Source: Methylosinus sporium (lineage in GTDB: Bacteria; Pseudomonadota; Alphaproteobacteria; Rhizobiales; Beijerinckiaceae). From it: a DNA stretch of 64,000 nt. The DNA lies in contig NZ_PUIV01000006.1 of NCBI RefSeq assembly GCF_003113265.1, positions 62,001 to 126,000 of the forward strand. Direction: 5' to 3'. The number at the start of each line of letters is the position of its first letter. The first letter of the stretch is position 1. The notes under the pieces were generated by a model. The model was not told the origin of the DNA. It was given only the letters and a program-made list of their open reading frames with translations, and made no database searches. A program made the translations under genes and the position numbers. Of the stretch, positions 40,725 through 50,047 are shown piece by piece.

Positions 40725-41879
40725 ATGAGGTTTTTCGTCGCATTTTTGTGTAACATCGCCACCATGACGTTCGCGGGATCGTGTTTCGCTTTTTCGCCGA
40801 CCTATTTCACATGGCCGGATCACAGCGGATACAATCTCGATCAGATCTTGCGGATCGAAAGAGCGCCGACGCCGGAATTCGGCGGGTTCTTCTGGTCCCA
40901 CCAATTCTACGTCGGCGACAAGAGCGATCATGACACGATGTATATGGGCCTGCAGCAACAGCAGGACGGCAGACGAAACGTGATCATGTCGATATTCTAC
41001 AAGCCGACGACGGTCGTCGACGCGAATAGCGTCAAATGCCCTCTGCCGGCGGATCGCTACATTTCGTGTCAGGCGTCGCAGAATGCCGGCGACCAGGCTC
41101 CCGGCGCGCAGATCGTCGCGACCTATCCCTGGGTCGAGGGTCGTGATTATCGGCTGCGCGTCTGGAATGTCGACGGAAGCTGGTGGAACTTCTACGTCAT
41201 GGACATGACGACGAAGGAGGAGACCCTTTTCGGCTCGATCGACAGCCAGGACTTCCCGAAAGGACGTCTCAATCCGACGAATTCGAGCGTCCAGTGGGAG
41301 GAAGTGTTCGGCGGTCAGCAGAGCCGCGGCAATTGCGCCTATTCGCCGCAAAAAGTCGTGTGGACGAGCCCCACGATGGACAATCTCGGCGTGGCTCCGA
41401 AGACATATGGCTATGACGGGACGCAAGCGCCTTTCAAGATCTTTCCCGAAGCCGGGAACAGGCATTACGAGACGCTCACCTGCCCGCTCGGCGGCGTGCC
41501 GATGGGCAATTACGGGGCGAGCGCCTGCTATTATCTCGGCGACGCCGGAAAATCCTGCTCTGATGTCTGCACCTCGGCGCGAACCCTGCCGACGACGACA
41601 TGCAGCGCGGCGGTCCCCTACACGCTCGGTGGAATCGCCTCCGATCGCGTGACATCGCCCTATCTCGGCACGCCCGGGCAGGGAGGGGATGTCGGAAGAT
41701 GCGACAGCGTGCTGGCGGCGCTCCAGCTGCCGAAAGCGGAGGCCGGCACGCGCATAAATCCCCAGGAGGGGCTCGGCTGCCACCGCTATGCCCCCAAGAG
41801 CTGGTGGCTCTTGAAGCCCGACACGACGGCCGCCTCGTCGGCGCCCGGCGCGCAGCGCGTTTGCGGCTGCGGTCCCTGA
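40725..41879 (+). CDS. Secreted DUF3472-like protein with Cys-rich end
   Basis: 384 residues from the ATG at 40725. Signal peptide (FLCNIATMTFAGSCFAF). The N-terminal two thirds (HQFYVGDKSDHDTMYMGLQQ, NVIMSIFYKPTT, YPWVEGRDYRLRVWNVDG) recall DUF3472 carbohydrate-associated proteins. Residues after about 260 contain many Cys (CPLGGVPMGNYGASACYYLG, CSDVCTSARTLPTTTC) suggesting disulfides. GC content is slightly lower than neighbours. Function unknown; extracellular binding is plausible. Confidence 0.6.
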   Translation: MRFFVAFLCNIATMTFAGSCFAFSPTYFTWPDHSGYNLDQILRIERAPTPEFGGFFWSHQFYVGDKSDHDTMYMGLQQQQDGRRNVIMSIFYKPTTVVDANSVKCPLPADRYISCQASQNAGDQAPGAQIVATYPWVEGRDYRLRVWNVDGSWWNFYVMDMTTKEETLFGSIDSQDFPKGRLNPTNSSVQWEEVFGGQQSRGNCAYSPQKVVWTSPTMDNLGVAPKTYGYDGTQAPFKIFPEAGNRHYETLTCPLGGVPMGNYGASACYYLGDAGKSCSDVCTSARTLPTTTCSAAVPYTLGGIASDRVTSPYLGTPGQGGDVGRCDSVLAALQLPKAEAGTRINPQEGLGCHRYAPKSWWLLKPDTTAASSAPGAQRVCGCGP

Positions 41880-42072
41880 GCCAGACGAGAGGGGAGAGCG
41901 AGGCGCGGCTCCGCGCGACGACGCGAGAGGCGGGATCAAATCTCCGGCGCGGCGCCTCGCGCGGCGCCGGTCGTCATCGCGCCTATGCCTTCAACATGGG
42001 CTTCACGCGGCTGCCGCCCCTGACAGCCGCGACGAGCGCCAATGTCAGCGCCATGCCGTCCTCCCTTGCGTC

Positions 42073-43917
42073 TCAGCCTTCTGGAACCTCGCGCACGGCG
42101 CCGCGCGCGGCGCTGGTGGTCATGGCCGCATAGGCGCGCAGCGCCTTCGAGACTTTGCGCGCGCGTTTCGCCGGCTTCCAGGCGTCCTTGCCGCGCGCTT
42201 CTTCCGCCGCGCGGCGCTTCGCCAGCTCGTCATCGGAAACGGCGAGGCGGATGGAGCGCGCCGGAATGTCGATCTCTATCGAATCGCCCTCGCGTACCAG
42301 GCCGATGAGCCCGCCCTCGGCCGCCTCCGGCGAGACATGGCCGATGGAGAGGCCCGATGTGCCGCCCGAAAAACGCCCGTCGGTGATGAGCGCACAGGCT
42401 TTGCCGAGGCCTTTCGATTTCAGATAGCTCGTCGGATAGAGCATCTCCTGCATTCCGGGGCCGCCGCGCGGGCCTTCATAGCGGATCACCACCACATCGC
42501 CGGCGACGATCTTTCCGTTCAAGATCGCATCGACCGCGGCGTCCTGGCTCTCGAAGACGCGCGCCGGGCCGGCGAATTTCAGAATGGAATCGTCGACGCC
42601 CGCCGTCTTCACGATGCAGCCGTCGAGCGCCAGATTGCCGGTGAGAACCGCGAGACCGCCATCCTTGGAGAAAGCGTGGTCCGCGTCGCGCACGGCGCCC
42701 TTCTCGCGATCGAGATCGAGCGCGTCGAAACGGCGGCTCTGGCTGAAGGCCACTTGCGTCGGCACGCCGCCGGGCGCGGCGCGGTAGAAAGTCGCGACGC
42801 TCTCGCTATTGGAGACGCGCACGTCCCAGCGCGACAGCGCCTCGCCGAGCGTGGCGGAATGGACGGTGGGGAGCTCCGTATGCAGCAGGCCGGCGCGCGC
42901 GAGCTCGCCGAGAATGGCGTAGATGCCGCCGGCGCGATGCACATCCTCGAGGTGAATGTCCGGCACGCTGGGCGCGACCTTGCACAGAACCGGCACGCGC
43001 CGCGACAGGCGATCGATATCGGCCATCGTAAAGGGAACTTCCGCCTCATAGGCGGCGGCGAGAATATGCAGCACGGTGTTGGTGGAGCCGCCCATGGCGA
43101 TGTCGAGCGTCATCGCGTTCTCGAAAGCCTCGAACTTCGCGATGGAGCGCGGCAGCACGCTGGCGTCATCCTGTTCGTACCAGCGGCGGGCGAGATCGAC
43201 GATGAGATGGCCGGCCTCGACGAAGAGGCGCTCGCGATCGGCGTGCGTCGCCAGCACAGTGCCATTGCCGGGCAGGGCGAGGCCGAGCGCCTCGGCGAGG
43301 CAGTTCATCGAATTGGCGGTGAACATGCCGGAGCAGGAGCCGCAGGTGGGGCAAGCGGAACGCTCGATGACCGCGACGTCGGCGTCGCTGACCTTGTCGT
43401 CGCCGGCGGCGACCATGGCGTCGACGAGATCGAGGGCGTGAGCCTCGCCATGCAGCGTGACCTTGCCGGCCTCCATCGGCCCGCCGGAAACGAAGATGGT
43501 GGGAATGTTCAGCCGCAGCGCGGCCATCAACATGCCTGGGGTGATCTTGTCGCAATTGGAGATGCAGACGAGAGCGTCAGCGCAATGGGCGTTGCACATA
43601 TATTCGACGCTATCGGCGATGATCTCGCGCGAGGGCAGGGAATAGAGCATTCCGTCATGGCCCATGGCGATGCCGTCATCGACGGCGATCGTGTCGAACT
43701 CCTTGGCGACGCCGCCGGCCTTCTCGATCTCGCGCGCGACGAGCTGGCCCAAGTCCTTCAGATGCACATGGCCCGGCACGAATTGCGTGAAGGAGTTGGC
43801 GACGGCGATGATCGGCTTGCCGAAATCATCATCCTTCATGCCGGTGGCGCGCCACAGGCCGCGCGCGCCCGCCATATTGCGTCCATGGGTGGTGGTGCGG
43901 GAGCGGAACGGCGGCAT
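42073..43917 (-). CDS. ilvD: Dihydroxy-acid dehydratase
   Basis: 614 residues from the ATG at 43917 ([20 protein letters not shown]). [20 protein letters not shown] and [20 protein letters not shown] carry the Fe-S ligand cysteines. [20 protein letters not shown] is the C-terminal signature. It dehydrates dihydroxy acids in valine, isoleucine and leucine synthesis, feeding IlvE. Family length is 560-620, so it is intact. Confidence 0.95.
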   Translation of the reverse strand: MPPFRSRTTTHGRNMAGARGLWRATGMKDDDFGKPIIAVANSFTQFVPGHVHLKDLGQLVAREIEKAGGVAKEFDTIAVDDGIAMGHDGMLYSLPSREIIADSVEYMCNAHCADALVCISNCDKITPGMLMAALRLNIPTIFVSGGPMEAGKVTLHGEAHALDLVDAMVAAGDDKVSDADVAVIERSACPTCGSCSGMFTANSMNCLAEALGLALPGNGTVLATHADRERLFVEAGHLIVDLARRWYEQDDASVLPRSIAKFEAFENAMTLDIAMGGSTNTVLHILAAAYEAEVPFTMADIDRLSRRVPVLCKVAPSVPDIHLEDVHRAGGIYAILGELARAGLLHTELPTVHSATLGEALSRWDVRVSNSESVATFYRAAPGGVPTQVAFSQSRRFDALDLDREKGAVRDADHAFSKDGGLAVLTGNLALDGCIVKTAGVDDSILKFAGPARVFESQDAAVDAILNGKIVAGDVVVIRYEGPRGGPGMQEMLYPTSYLKSKGLGKACALITDGRFSGGTSGLSIGHVSPEAAEGGLIGLVREGDSIEIDIPARSIRLAVSDDELAKRRAAEEARGKDAWKPAKRARKVSKALRAYAAMTTSAARGAVREVPEG

Positions 43918-44151
43918 TGGGCGGCTCTCTTCTTCTTGCAAAACGCGTGTTCCCGGATGCACTATCCCAACGAGCAAGGCCCCGCAACCAGTCGACGCCC
44001 ATCGAGCCCCGGCGTCGGGAGGCGGGCGGCTCGGCCCGCGCCCGTCATGCGGGGCGCGGCGCGAAGCGCGCCGTCCAGCAGTTTTATTTCGAACGATATA
44101 GGCGAATACGCTCAGGTCTCCTGAAAAATCGGCTCCCGCCCGAGGATTGCG

Positions 44152-44166
44152 TTAACGGAAAATTAA
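44152..44166. promoter_or_regulatory. Full CtrA box
   Basis: TTAA (44152-44155), seven bases CGGAAAA, TTAA (44163-44166) is an exact match to the TTAA-N7-TTAA site bound by the alphaproteobacterial response regulator CtrA. It lies 32 bases upstream of the sugar transferase ATG, overlapping the expected promoter. Binding is inferred. Confidence 0.6.
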
Positions 44167-44197
44167 GGTATATTACTTGCGTGTATTTTCGGGGTCG

Positions 44198-45640
44198 ATG
44201 CGTATGTGGTTGGATTACAGCGACTCGCGGGAGATCGCGTGGTCCCATAGGCCAACGCTGAAGTCGAAGCGTATTTCTCTGTATAATTTCGCCGCTGGAT
44301 TTGCGGCCTTCGATATGATCGCTCTCCTCTTCACCGGTTTCCTATGCGCCGATCTTTTCAGCTCGCCGCGATTTTCGGGCCAGCCGCCGCATGACGGGCA
44401 AATCTGGGCGATTTTCTTCGCCGCGGCTCTGCAATTCGGTCTGGCGCATATTTTCGAGCTGTATCGGACGCCCACCATATTGGACCGCCGCCATGTGCTG
44501 AGGCGCGCGGCTCTTTCCTTTCTGTCCACCTTCGCCATGATGATCTGCATCGCCGCGGCGACCAAGTCGGCGGAGAGCTATTCTCGCCTCTGGTTCTTTT
44601 CCTGGGCCACGACCAGCGCATCGCTCGCCATCGTCGCGCGCGCTCTGGTCCTGAAGCGCATTCGGCGGGCGCTCTCGGAGAGCGCCTTCGTCCATCGCGC
44701 CTTGTCGGTCGGCGTGTTCTGCGCGCCGCTGCATCCGCGAGAGATCGAGGGCGAGACCCGCAACGAGGAGGTCGTCGTCGGCTACGCCAAATATAACGAT
44801 CTCGCCGAGCTCGCGGATTTGTCGGATCGCATCGTCCAGGACGAGATCGATCACGTCTATCTCGCGGCGCCATGGGACAAGATCCCGCTCGTTCTCCGCA
44901 ATCTCGATCTGCTGCGACATTTGTCGACCCGCGTGTTCGTTCTGCCGGCCGATCGGCGCGTTCTCGCGGATATGTGCGGCGTCGCGAAATTCGGCGACCG
45001 CATCTCCTTTTGCGGCATGGAGGAGCCGATCCACGGCTGGAGCTTGTGGTTCAAGCGGCTCGAAGACATTGCTATCGCCAGTTGCGCCCTCGTCGCGCTC
45101 GCGCCCTTGATGGCCGCGACAGCCCTCGCGATCAAGCTCGACTCTCCGGGCCCTGTCTTTTTTCGTCAAAAGCGCGTCGGATTCAATGGCCGCATTTTCC
45201 AACTGTGGAAGTTCCGTTCCATGTTCGTGGAGCAGACAGACCCGCACGCCGCCGTTCAGACGAGCCGCGACGATCCGCGGGTCACGCGCGTCGGTCGTCT
45301 GATTCGCCGCTCGAGCATCGACGAATTGCCGCAGTTATTGAATGTGATCGTGGGGGATATGTCGATCGTCGGCCCGCGGCCTCATGCGTTGTCGACCAAG
45401 ACAGACGGGCGCAATCTCGAGGAGCTCGTCGACTATTATGCGGTGCGCCACAGGGTGAAGCCGGGCATGACCGGCTGGGCGCAAGTCGAGGGATTTCGTG
45501 GCGAGCTGGACACGCTCGACAAGCTTCGCAACCGGGTGGATTGCGACCTCTATTATATCGACAATTGGACGTTGATGCTGGACATCGGCATCATATTTCG
45601 AACGCTGAAGATGGTGCTCCACGATTCTCGCGCCTATTGA
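44198..45640 (+). CDS. Polyprenyl-phosphate sugar-1-phosphate transferase
   Basis: 480 residues from the ATG at 44198 (GGGG five bases upstream; TTG at 44177 unlikely). N-terminal four membrane spans, CoA-binding-like middle ([20 protein letters not shown]), and a C-terminal sugar transferase core: [84 protein letters not shown]. It starts exopolysaccharide or holdfast-like repeat units by loading a hexose-1-phosphate on undecaprenyl phosphate. No other polysaccharide genes adjoin it, which is unusual. A CtrA box upstream suggests cell-cycle control. Confidence 0.9.
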   Translation: MRMWLDYSDSREIAWSHRPTLKSKRISLYNFAAGFAAFDMIALLFTGFLCADLFSSPRFSGQPPHDGQIWAIFFAAALQFGLAHIFELYRTPTILDRRHVLRRAALSFLSTFAMMICIAAATKSAESYSRLWFFSWATTSASLAIVARALVLKRIRRALSESAFVHRALSVGVFCAPLHPREIEGETRNEEVVVGYAKYNDLAELADLSDRIVQDEIDHVYLAAPWDKIPLVLRNLDLLRHLSTRVFVLPADRRVLADMCGVAKFGDRISFCGMEEPIHGWSLWFKRLEDIAIASCALVALAPLMAATALAIKLDSPGPVFFRQKRVGFNGRIFQLWKFRSMFVEQTDPHAAVQTSRDDPRVTRVGRLIRRSSIDELPQLLNVIVGDMSIVGPRPHALSTKTDGRNLEELVDYYAVRHRVKPGMTGWAQVEGFRGELDTLDKLRNRVDCDLYYIDNWTLMLDIGIIFRTLKMVLHDSRAY

Positions 45641-45715
45641 CGCGGCAATCATCGTTCGAGAGGCGGGGGAGGGCGCGTTTCGGCGAGGAGCCGCGATTCG
45701 CCCGCTTCGTCGCCG

Positions 45716-46042
45716 TCAATACTCCCGGATCGCATCCTTGATGATCACGACGCCGACGGCCTTGTCGGCGTCCATGCCGCTCGACAATCGATGCGGGCCG
45801 AGATGGTCCTTGCTGTCGGGATATCGATTGAGCATCACCAGTTCGATCAGCGGCGAGCCGCAATCATAGAGACTGTCGTCCTCGCCATGGACCATGACGC
45901 GCGCCGCTGGCGGCAGCTTCTGCAAGGCTTCGATCAACTCGCCGACCGTCTTCGGGCGTTCTCTGGTGAATGTCGGTTCGTCGGGCAATGTGATCTCCTC
46001 TGGAGCGTTTTCCGCCGGCGCCTCTGGCGTCGGACGGCTCAT
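45716..46042 (-). CDS. Hypothetical protein
   Basis: 108 residues from the ATG at 46042; longer upstream frame is low complexity. PEEITLPDEPTFTRERPKTV then GELIEALQKLPPAARVMVHG, EDDSLYDCGSPLIELVMLNR and KAVGVVIIKDAIREY. The ELIEALQKLPPxAxVMVxGxDD pattern occurs in small proteins encoded near phage and plasmid genes. Convergent with the sugar transferase. Confidence 0.6.
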   Translation of the reverse strand: MSRPTPEAPAENAPEEITLPDEPTFTRERPKTVGELIEALQKLPPAARVMVHGEDDSLYDCGSPLIELVMLNRYPDSKDHLGPHRLSSGMDADKAVGVVIIKDAIREY

Positions 46043-46334
46043 GCAAGAAACGGAGCGACGCTCGCCGGCGCGCTTCGGGCGGCGCAGAAGAGTCGGGAGG
46101 AGGGTGGAATTGACCACCCGCCGAGAATGGCCCGAGCCCATCGGGGAAGATGTGCGCGAACGCACAGGGCCGATAGCCTCTTTCGCCGGCGTAGCTGCCG
46201 CTATTTTCGGCGGCGTCCGTCTGCGCATGGTCGAGGCGGCGCCGAGCCTCATTGCGGCGCTGCTTATTGAAGCCCCGGCGCGCGGCGATATTTGACAGCT
46301 CGGCCATTCACCGAGGCACAGTCGGGCGTCACGA

Positions 46335-47537
46335 ATGACGGCATTGTTTTCGCTCGATCGACTCTTGACGAGACATATCGCTGCGGGGTCGCTGACGCTC
46401 GTCGGGCCGGACGCCGGCGTGCGCCGTTTCGGGCGTGGCGCGCCGGAGGTGACGATCGAGATAAAGGATCGCAATCTCGCGCAAAAGCTGATGCTGGCGC
46501 CCGATATCGCGCTGGGCGAAGCCTATATGGACGGCTCTTTCACCGTCGCCAGCGGCGACGTCTATGATTTTTTCGATCTGTGCTTCGCCAATTTCGGCCG
46601 CGGCTACGGCCATTGGCTGTGGCGCGCCGGCGCCATGGCGCGGCGCCTGCAAAAGCGCATCGGGCGCAGCAATTCGCTGAGCGCCGCGCCAGACGAAATC
46701 CGCTCGCATTACGATCTCTCGGACGAGCTCTATTCGCTGTTTCTCGATTCCGAGCGTCAATATTCCTGCGCCTATTATCTCACGCAGGAGGATACGCTCG
46801 AGCGGGCGCAGGAGCAAAAGCTCGCGCATCTCGCCGCCAAGCTGATGCTGCGGCGCGGACAGCGCGTGCTCGACATCGGATGCGGCTGGGGCGGCCTCGC
46901 GCTCTATCTCGCGCGCGTCGCCGATGTCGAGGTGACGGGCCTCACCTTGTCGCAGGCGCAATGCGACCATGCGCGACGGCGCGCGCGGGAGACGGGGCTC
47001 GACAATCGCGTTCGCTTTGTCCTGCGCGATTATCGCGAGGAGACGGCCTGCTATGATCGCATCATATCGGTCGGCATGTTCGAGCATGTGGGATACGGCC
47101 GCTATTGCGAATTTTTCGGCAAGTTGCGCGATCTTCTGGTCGACGACGGCGTCGCCTTGATGGACACGACCGGCAGCGCCGCGGGGCCCGGCGCCGGCAG
47201 CCCATGGATCGAAAAATATATCTTCCCCGGCGGCCATGTGCCCGCTCTCTCGGAGATCGCGTCGGCGATCGAGCGCGCCGGGCTCTTTGCGACCGACATT
47301 GAAATTCTCCGCCTCCACTATGCCGAGACGTTGAGAATGTGGCGGCGGCGATTCAAGAACAATTGGTCGCGCGTCGCCGAAATATACGACGATCGGTTCT
47401 GCCGAATGTGGGATTTCTATCTCGCGAGCTGCGAAGCGGGATTTCGACATTCCGGCCTCGTCGACTTCCACATTCAGCTGGCCAAGCGCATCGACGCGGC
47501 GCCGCTCACGCGCGACTATATGTATCGCTCGATCTGA
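46335..47537 (+). CDS. cfa: Cyclopropane-fatty-acyl-phospholipid synthase
   Basis: 400 residues from the ATG at 46335. N-terminal lipid-binding region, SIRSHYDLSDELYSLFLD-type motif (EIRSHYDLSDELYSLFLDSE), SAM motif VLDIGCGWGGLALYLARVAD, then QYSCAYYLTQEDTLERAQEQ and MFEHVGYGRYCEFFGKL. Converts unsaturated acyl chains in membrane phospholipids to cyclopropanes, usually in stationary phase or stress. Complete. Confidence 0.92.
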   Translation: MTALFSLDRLLTRHIAAGSLTLVGPDAGVRRFGRGAPEVTIEIKDRNLAQKLMLAPDIALGEAYMDGSFTVASGDVYDFFDLCFANFGRGYGHWLWRAGAMARRLQKRIGRSNSLSAAPDEIRSHYDLSDELYSLFLDSERQYSCAYYLTQEDTLERAQEQKLAHLAAKLMLRRGQRVLDIGCGWGGLALYLARVADVEVTGLTLSQAQCDHARRRARETGLDNRVRFVLRDYREETACYDRIISVGMFEHVGYGRYCEFFGKLRDLLVDDGVALMDTTGSAAGPGAGSPWIEKYIFPGGHVPALSEIASAIERAGLFATDIEILRLHYAETLRMWRRRFKNNWSRVAEIYDDRFCRMWDFYLASCEAGFRHSGLVDFHIQLAKRIDAAPLTRDYMYRSI

Positions 47538-47557
47538 CATTCGAAGGAGACGATCGC

Positions 47558-48127
47558 ATGGCGTCCGGCGACGAGACCAATGGAGTTCGCGAAGCTGTCG
47601 GCGTGTTCGACGCGGCCGATGCGCTGCAAGAGGCGGTCGACGAATTGCAGACCTCCGGCTTCGATCGCGCCGACATCAGCCTGATGGCCGGCGAGCTGAC
47701 GGTGCAGCAAAAGCTCGGTCACGCATATGAGAAAGCCGAGGATGTCGCAGACGACCCCGATGTTCCGCGCGGCGCCTATATCTCGCCCGAGTCGATCGGC
47801 GAGGCGCAAGGCGCGCTGGTCGGCGGCCTCGGCTATATAGGCGCGATCGGCGCGGCGGGGCTGATCTTCGCGAGCGGCGGAACCATGGCGGCCGCGCTCG
47901 CGGCGGCGGCCATCGCCGGCGGCGGCGGCGGGCTGGTTGGAGCACTCTTCGCCAGGCTGATCGGCGAGCATCACGCGCAATATCTGCAAGAGCAGCTGGA
48001 TCGCGGCGGCATATTGCTATGGGTGCGCACGCGCGACGCCGCGCATGAGAAAAGCGCCGTCGATATTCTCAACAAGCACTCTGGCCGCGACGTCCATGTG
48101 CATGGCGTGCCCGACGCGCCTTTGTGA
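47558..48127 (+). CDS. Membrane stress protein-like, glycine-rich
   Basis: 189 residues from the ATG at 47558, AAGGAGA upstream. Soluble N-terminus (REAVGVFDAADALQEAVDEL), then Gly/Ala-rich hydrophobic hairpin (LVGGLGYIGAIGAAGLIFAS, AAIAGGGGGLVGALF), and C-terminal soluble part (GGILLWVRTRDAAHEKSAVD). This layout is like DUF1269-type or general stress membrane proteins. Shortly downstream of cfa, so a membrane-stress operon is plausible. Confidence 0.65.
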   Translation: MASGDETNGVREAVGVFDAADALQEAVDELQTSGFDRADISLMAGELTVQQKLGHAYEKAEDVADDPDVPRGAYISPESIGEAQGALVGGLGYIGAIGAAGLIFASGGTMAAALAAAAIAGGGGGLVGALFARLIGEHHAQYLQEQLDRGGILLWVRTRDAAHEKSAVDILNKHSGRDVHVHGVPDAPL

Positions 48128-48350
48128 GAGGCGCGCGGTCTTCTTGGTCTCGGCGGCGAACGCGAAGATTCGTCGCCGAGACGCATTTTGAAAATCAGCG
48201 TCGTCGCGCCGGTCCCTGACCAGAATGGAAATTTGTCGGTAAATCGCGCCACGAGCCATTGATTTCGAGGCGATGACGGAACGAGAATTCCCCGCAAAAC
48301 GAACGCAAATTTTCCGGCAATAGTCAGGGATGAGTCAATGACGCGGCTCG

Positions 48351-49688
48351 TTATGGCCGCAAGCCCATCAATTCGTCTCCCTGAAAAACAGCCGCCGTCT
48401 CCGGTTCGGCATCGAACGCGCACTCCCTCGCCATCCAATTCGGCACGAGCCCGTGTTCGTGCAGTTTCTCTACGACCGACTCGCGACAGAGCGAGCACGG
48501 GGTTTTCTCGTACAGGTGGAGCAGCACTTCGCGGCTCTCGTCCGGCGGGACGGTGACATCGTCAAGCAGGCTGAGAATCGATGCGCCAACCCCGTGCCAT
48601 CCATCCTCATCGAGTTGGATGTTTCGCACCGCGCTTTCGATTGCGCTGAAATCACCGGGTTGATAGCTCCCGCAAAGCAGCCGAATGGCTGCGGCGAGCG
48701 TCGCCTCTTTCTGGAGGAACCAGAAAGCGAGATCTCTGACCTTGGCGTCGTTCAGCCTTTGCAGCACCCTGACCGCCTGCCAAGAGATTCGTCTGTTCTC
48801 GCCATTGACCAACGGGAATAGCGTCTCGGGATCCAAGGGATAGTCGCGCATGGTGAATATCCTGAGATAGGCGCGAATCCTCACATCGTCTCTCGTGACC
48901 AAGAGATCCCGCGCTGCCGCAATCAGGTCGTCGGCGGCGGCGGACTTGATCCAAGAGCGCGGAAACCCCTTCTTCGGATCGAGCGTTGCCTTCACCGTCA
49001 AATAGCTTGGGATGTCCTTGTCTTGGTCCCCTTGGGCGACGGGCTGGTCGGACCGCTGATCTCCAGCCGCGAGTGACATCAACCGGTCGAGTTCGGCGGA
49101 AATCGATCGCGCCTTTTCCAATGCGGCGGCGGTCGCCACGGCTCCGTCCTTGTCGCTCAGAGCGTCGACCCACGAGCGGTAGGCCCAGCCATCCTCTTCA
49201 AGGAAGTTTTGCAGTAGTTCAGAGTGATACAGTCGGATCAGGAGAAGGAAGACTTCCAGCCCTTCGAGGCGTATCAGTTCTTCGCCGCATGGCTGCGCCA
49301 TACGCGGGAAATGGGCGTTTCTGACGGCGTTGCTTTCGACGAAATCCCGCAGGCGGCGACGTTCGGCACCGGTCCGTGCGGTCGCGAGAAGGCAGAGGAC
49401 GCCGAAGATCTGCACGATGTCCCGGTCGTCGTTTTCCGGCTTGAAATCGTCCAGACAAGGCAGCAGGTTCGTCCAGTAAAGCGGGCTTCGCCCGGTCATG
49501 GCGATCAGTCGATTAAGATACGGCGCTCTCCCTTCCTCGCATTGCGGATCATAGATCTGGACCGTCTTGCAAGCCGCGAGAAGCGCCGCCTGCAACTCCT
49601 CGTTCGACGGGTTGGAGGCCAGTATGAGTGCGGCCCGTCCCGAGCCTTTCCTCAGGGAATCTCGGAAATTTGTAAGATCCTCGGACAT
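48351..49688 (-). CDS. Orphan 445-residue helical repeat protein
   Basis: From the ATG at 49688. Almost entirely alpha-helical with HEAT-like repeats (EGLEVFLLLIRLYHSELLQN, RISWQAVRVLQRLNDAKVRD, AFWFLQKEATLAAAIRLLCG). Near its C-terminus CSLCRESVVEKLHEHG. No signal peptide, no known catalytic motif. Codon usage and gap sizes differ from neighbours: 220 and 360 bases of noncoding sequence flank it. It may be an acquired accessory gene. No function can be assigned. Confidence 0.6.
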   Translation of the reverse strand: MSEDLTNFRDSLRKGSGRAALILASNPSNEELQAALLAACKTVQIYDPQCEEGRAPYLNRLIAMTGRSPLYWTNLLPCLDDFKPENDDRDIVQIFGVLCLLATARTGAERRRLRDFVESNAVRNAHFPRMAQPCGEELIRLEGLEVFLLLIRLYHSELLQNFLEEDGWAYRSWVDALSDKDGAVATAAALEKARSISAELDRLMSLAAGDQRSDQPVAQGDQDKDIPSYLTVKATLDPKKGFPRSWIKSAAADDLIAAARDLLVTRDDVRIRAYLRIFTMRDYPLDPETLFPLVNGENRRISWQAVRVLQRLNDAKVRDLAFWFLQKEATLAAAIRLLCGSYQPGDFSAIESAVRNIQLDEDGWHGVGASILSLLDDVTVPPDESREVLLHLYEKTPCSLCRESVVEKLHEHGLVPNWMARECAFDAEPETAAVFQGDELMGLRP

Positions 49689-50047
49689 CGCATCTCCAGC
49701 CGAGCTGGCTCGGTCACTGACGCCGGAGTGCTGGGCGACCCCAAATGGCTTCGCCAGCAATCCCTACCGGATTTTAAAGGTCAATAAAAAGGCGGTCGGC
49801 TAAAGGCCGAGGTCGAACAGATTCGAAGTGCGCAGCAGAACATCGAGCGGGATGGAAGGTTAGCGCTACCGGCGTTTGAAACTCCGCCCTTGCCGACCAA
49901 CTCCTGCTTTGCTCACTTAGCTCCTTGACAGCGAACGAGACTCGATCGCCGTCAAGGCGTTTGCTGGTAAATTTGTGTTCGGTTTACCGGAGGATTTCAT
50001 GCCGCTGCCGGAATCTTTTCGTTCCCGTCAGGCGGTCGCCGTTACGC
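49689..50047. other. Intergenic region, no gene seen
   Basis: 359 bases between the orphan helical protein and nrdJ. A weak hairpin (TCGGC-TAAAG-GCCGA near 49796) is present. No ribosome binding site plus start combination with family features was found. It contains the downstream end of nrdJ and promoter of the orphan. Confidence 0.4.

Noticed and set aside
42337-44124. A 595-codon plus-strand frame
   Set aside because: Opposite ilvD; His/Arg-rich shadow translation.
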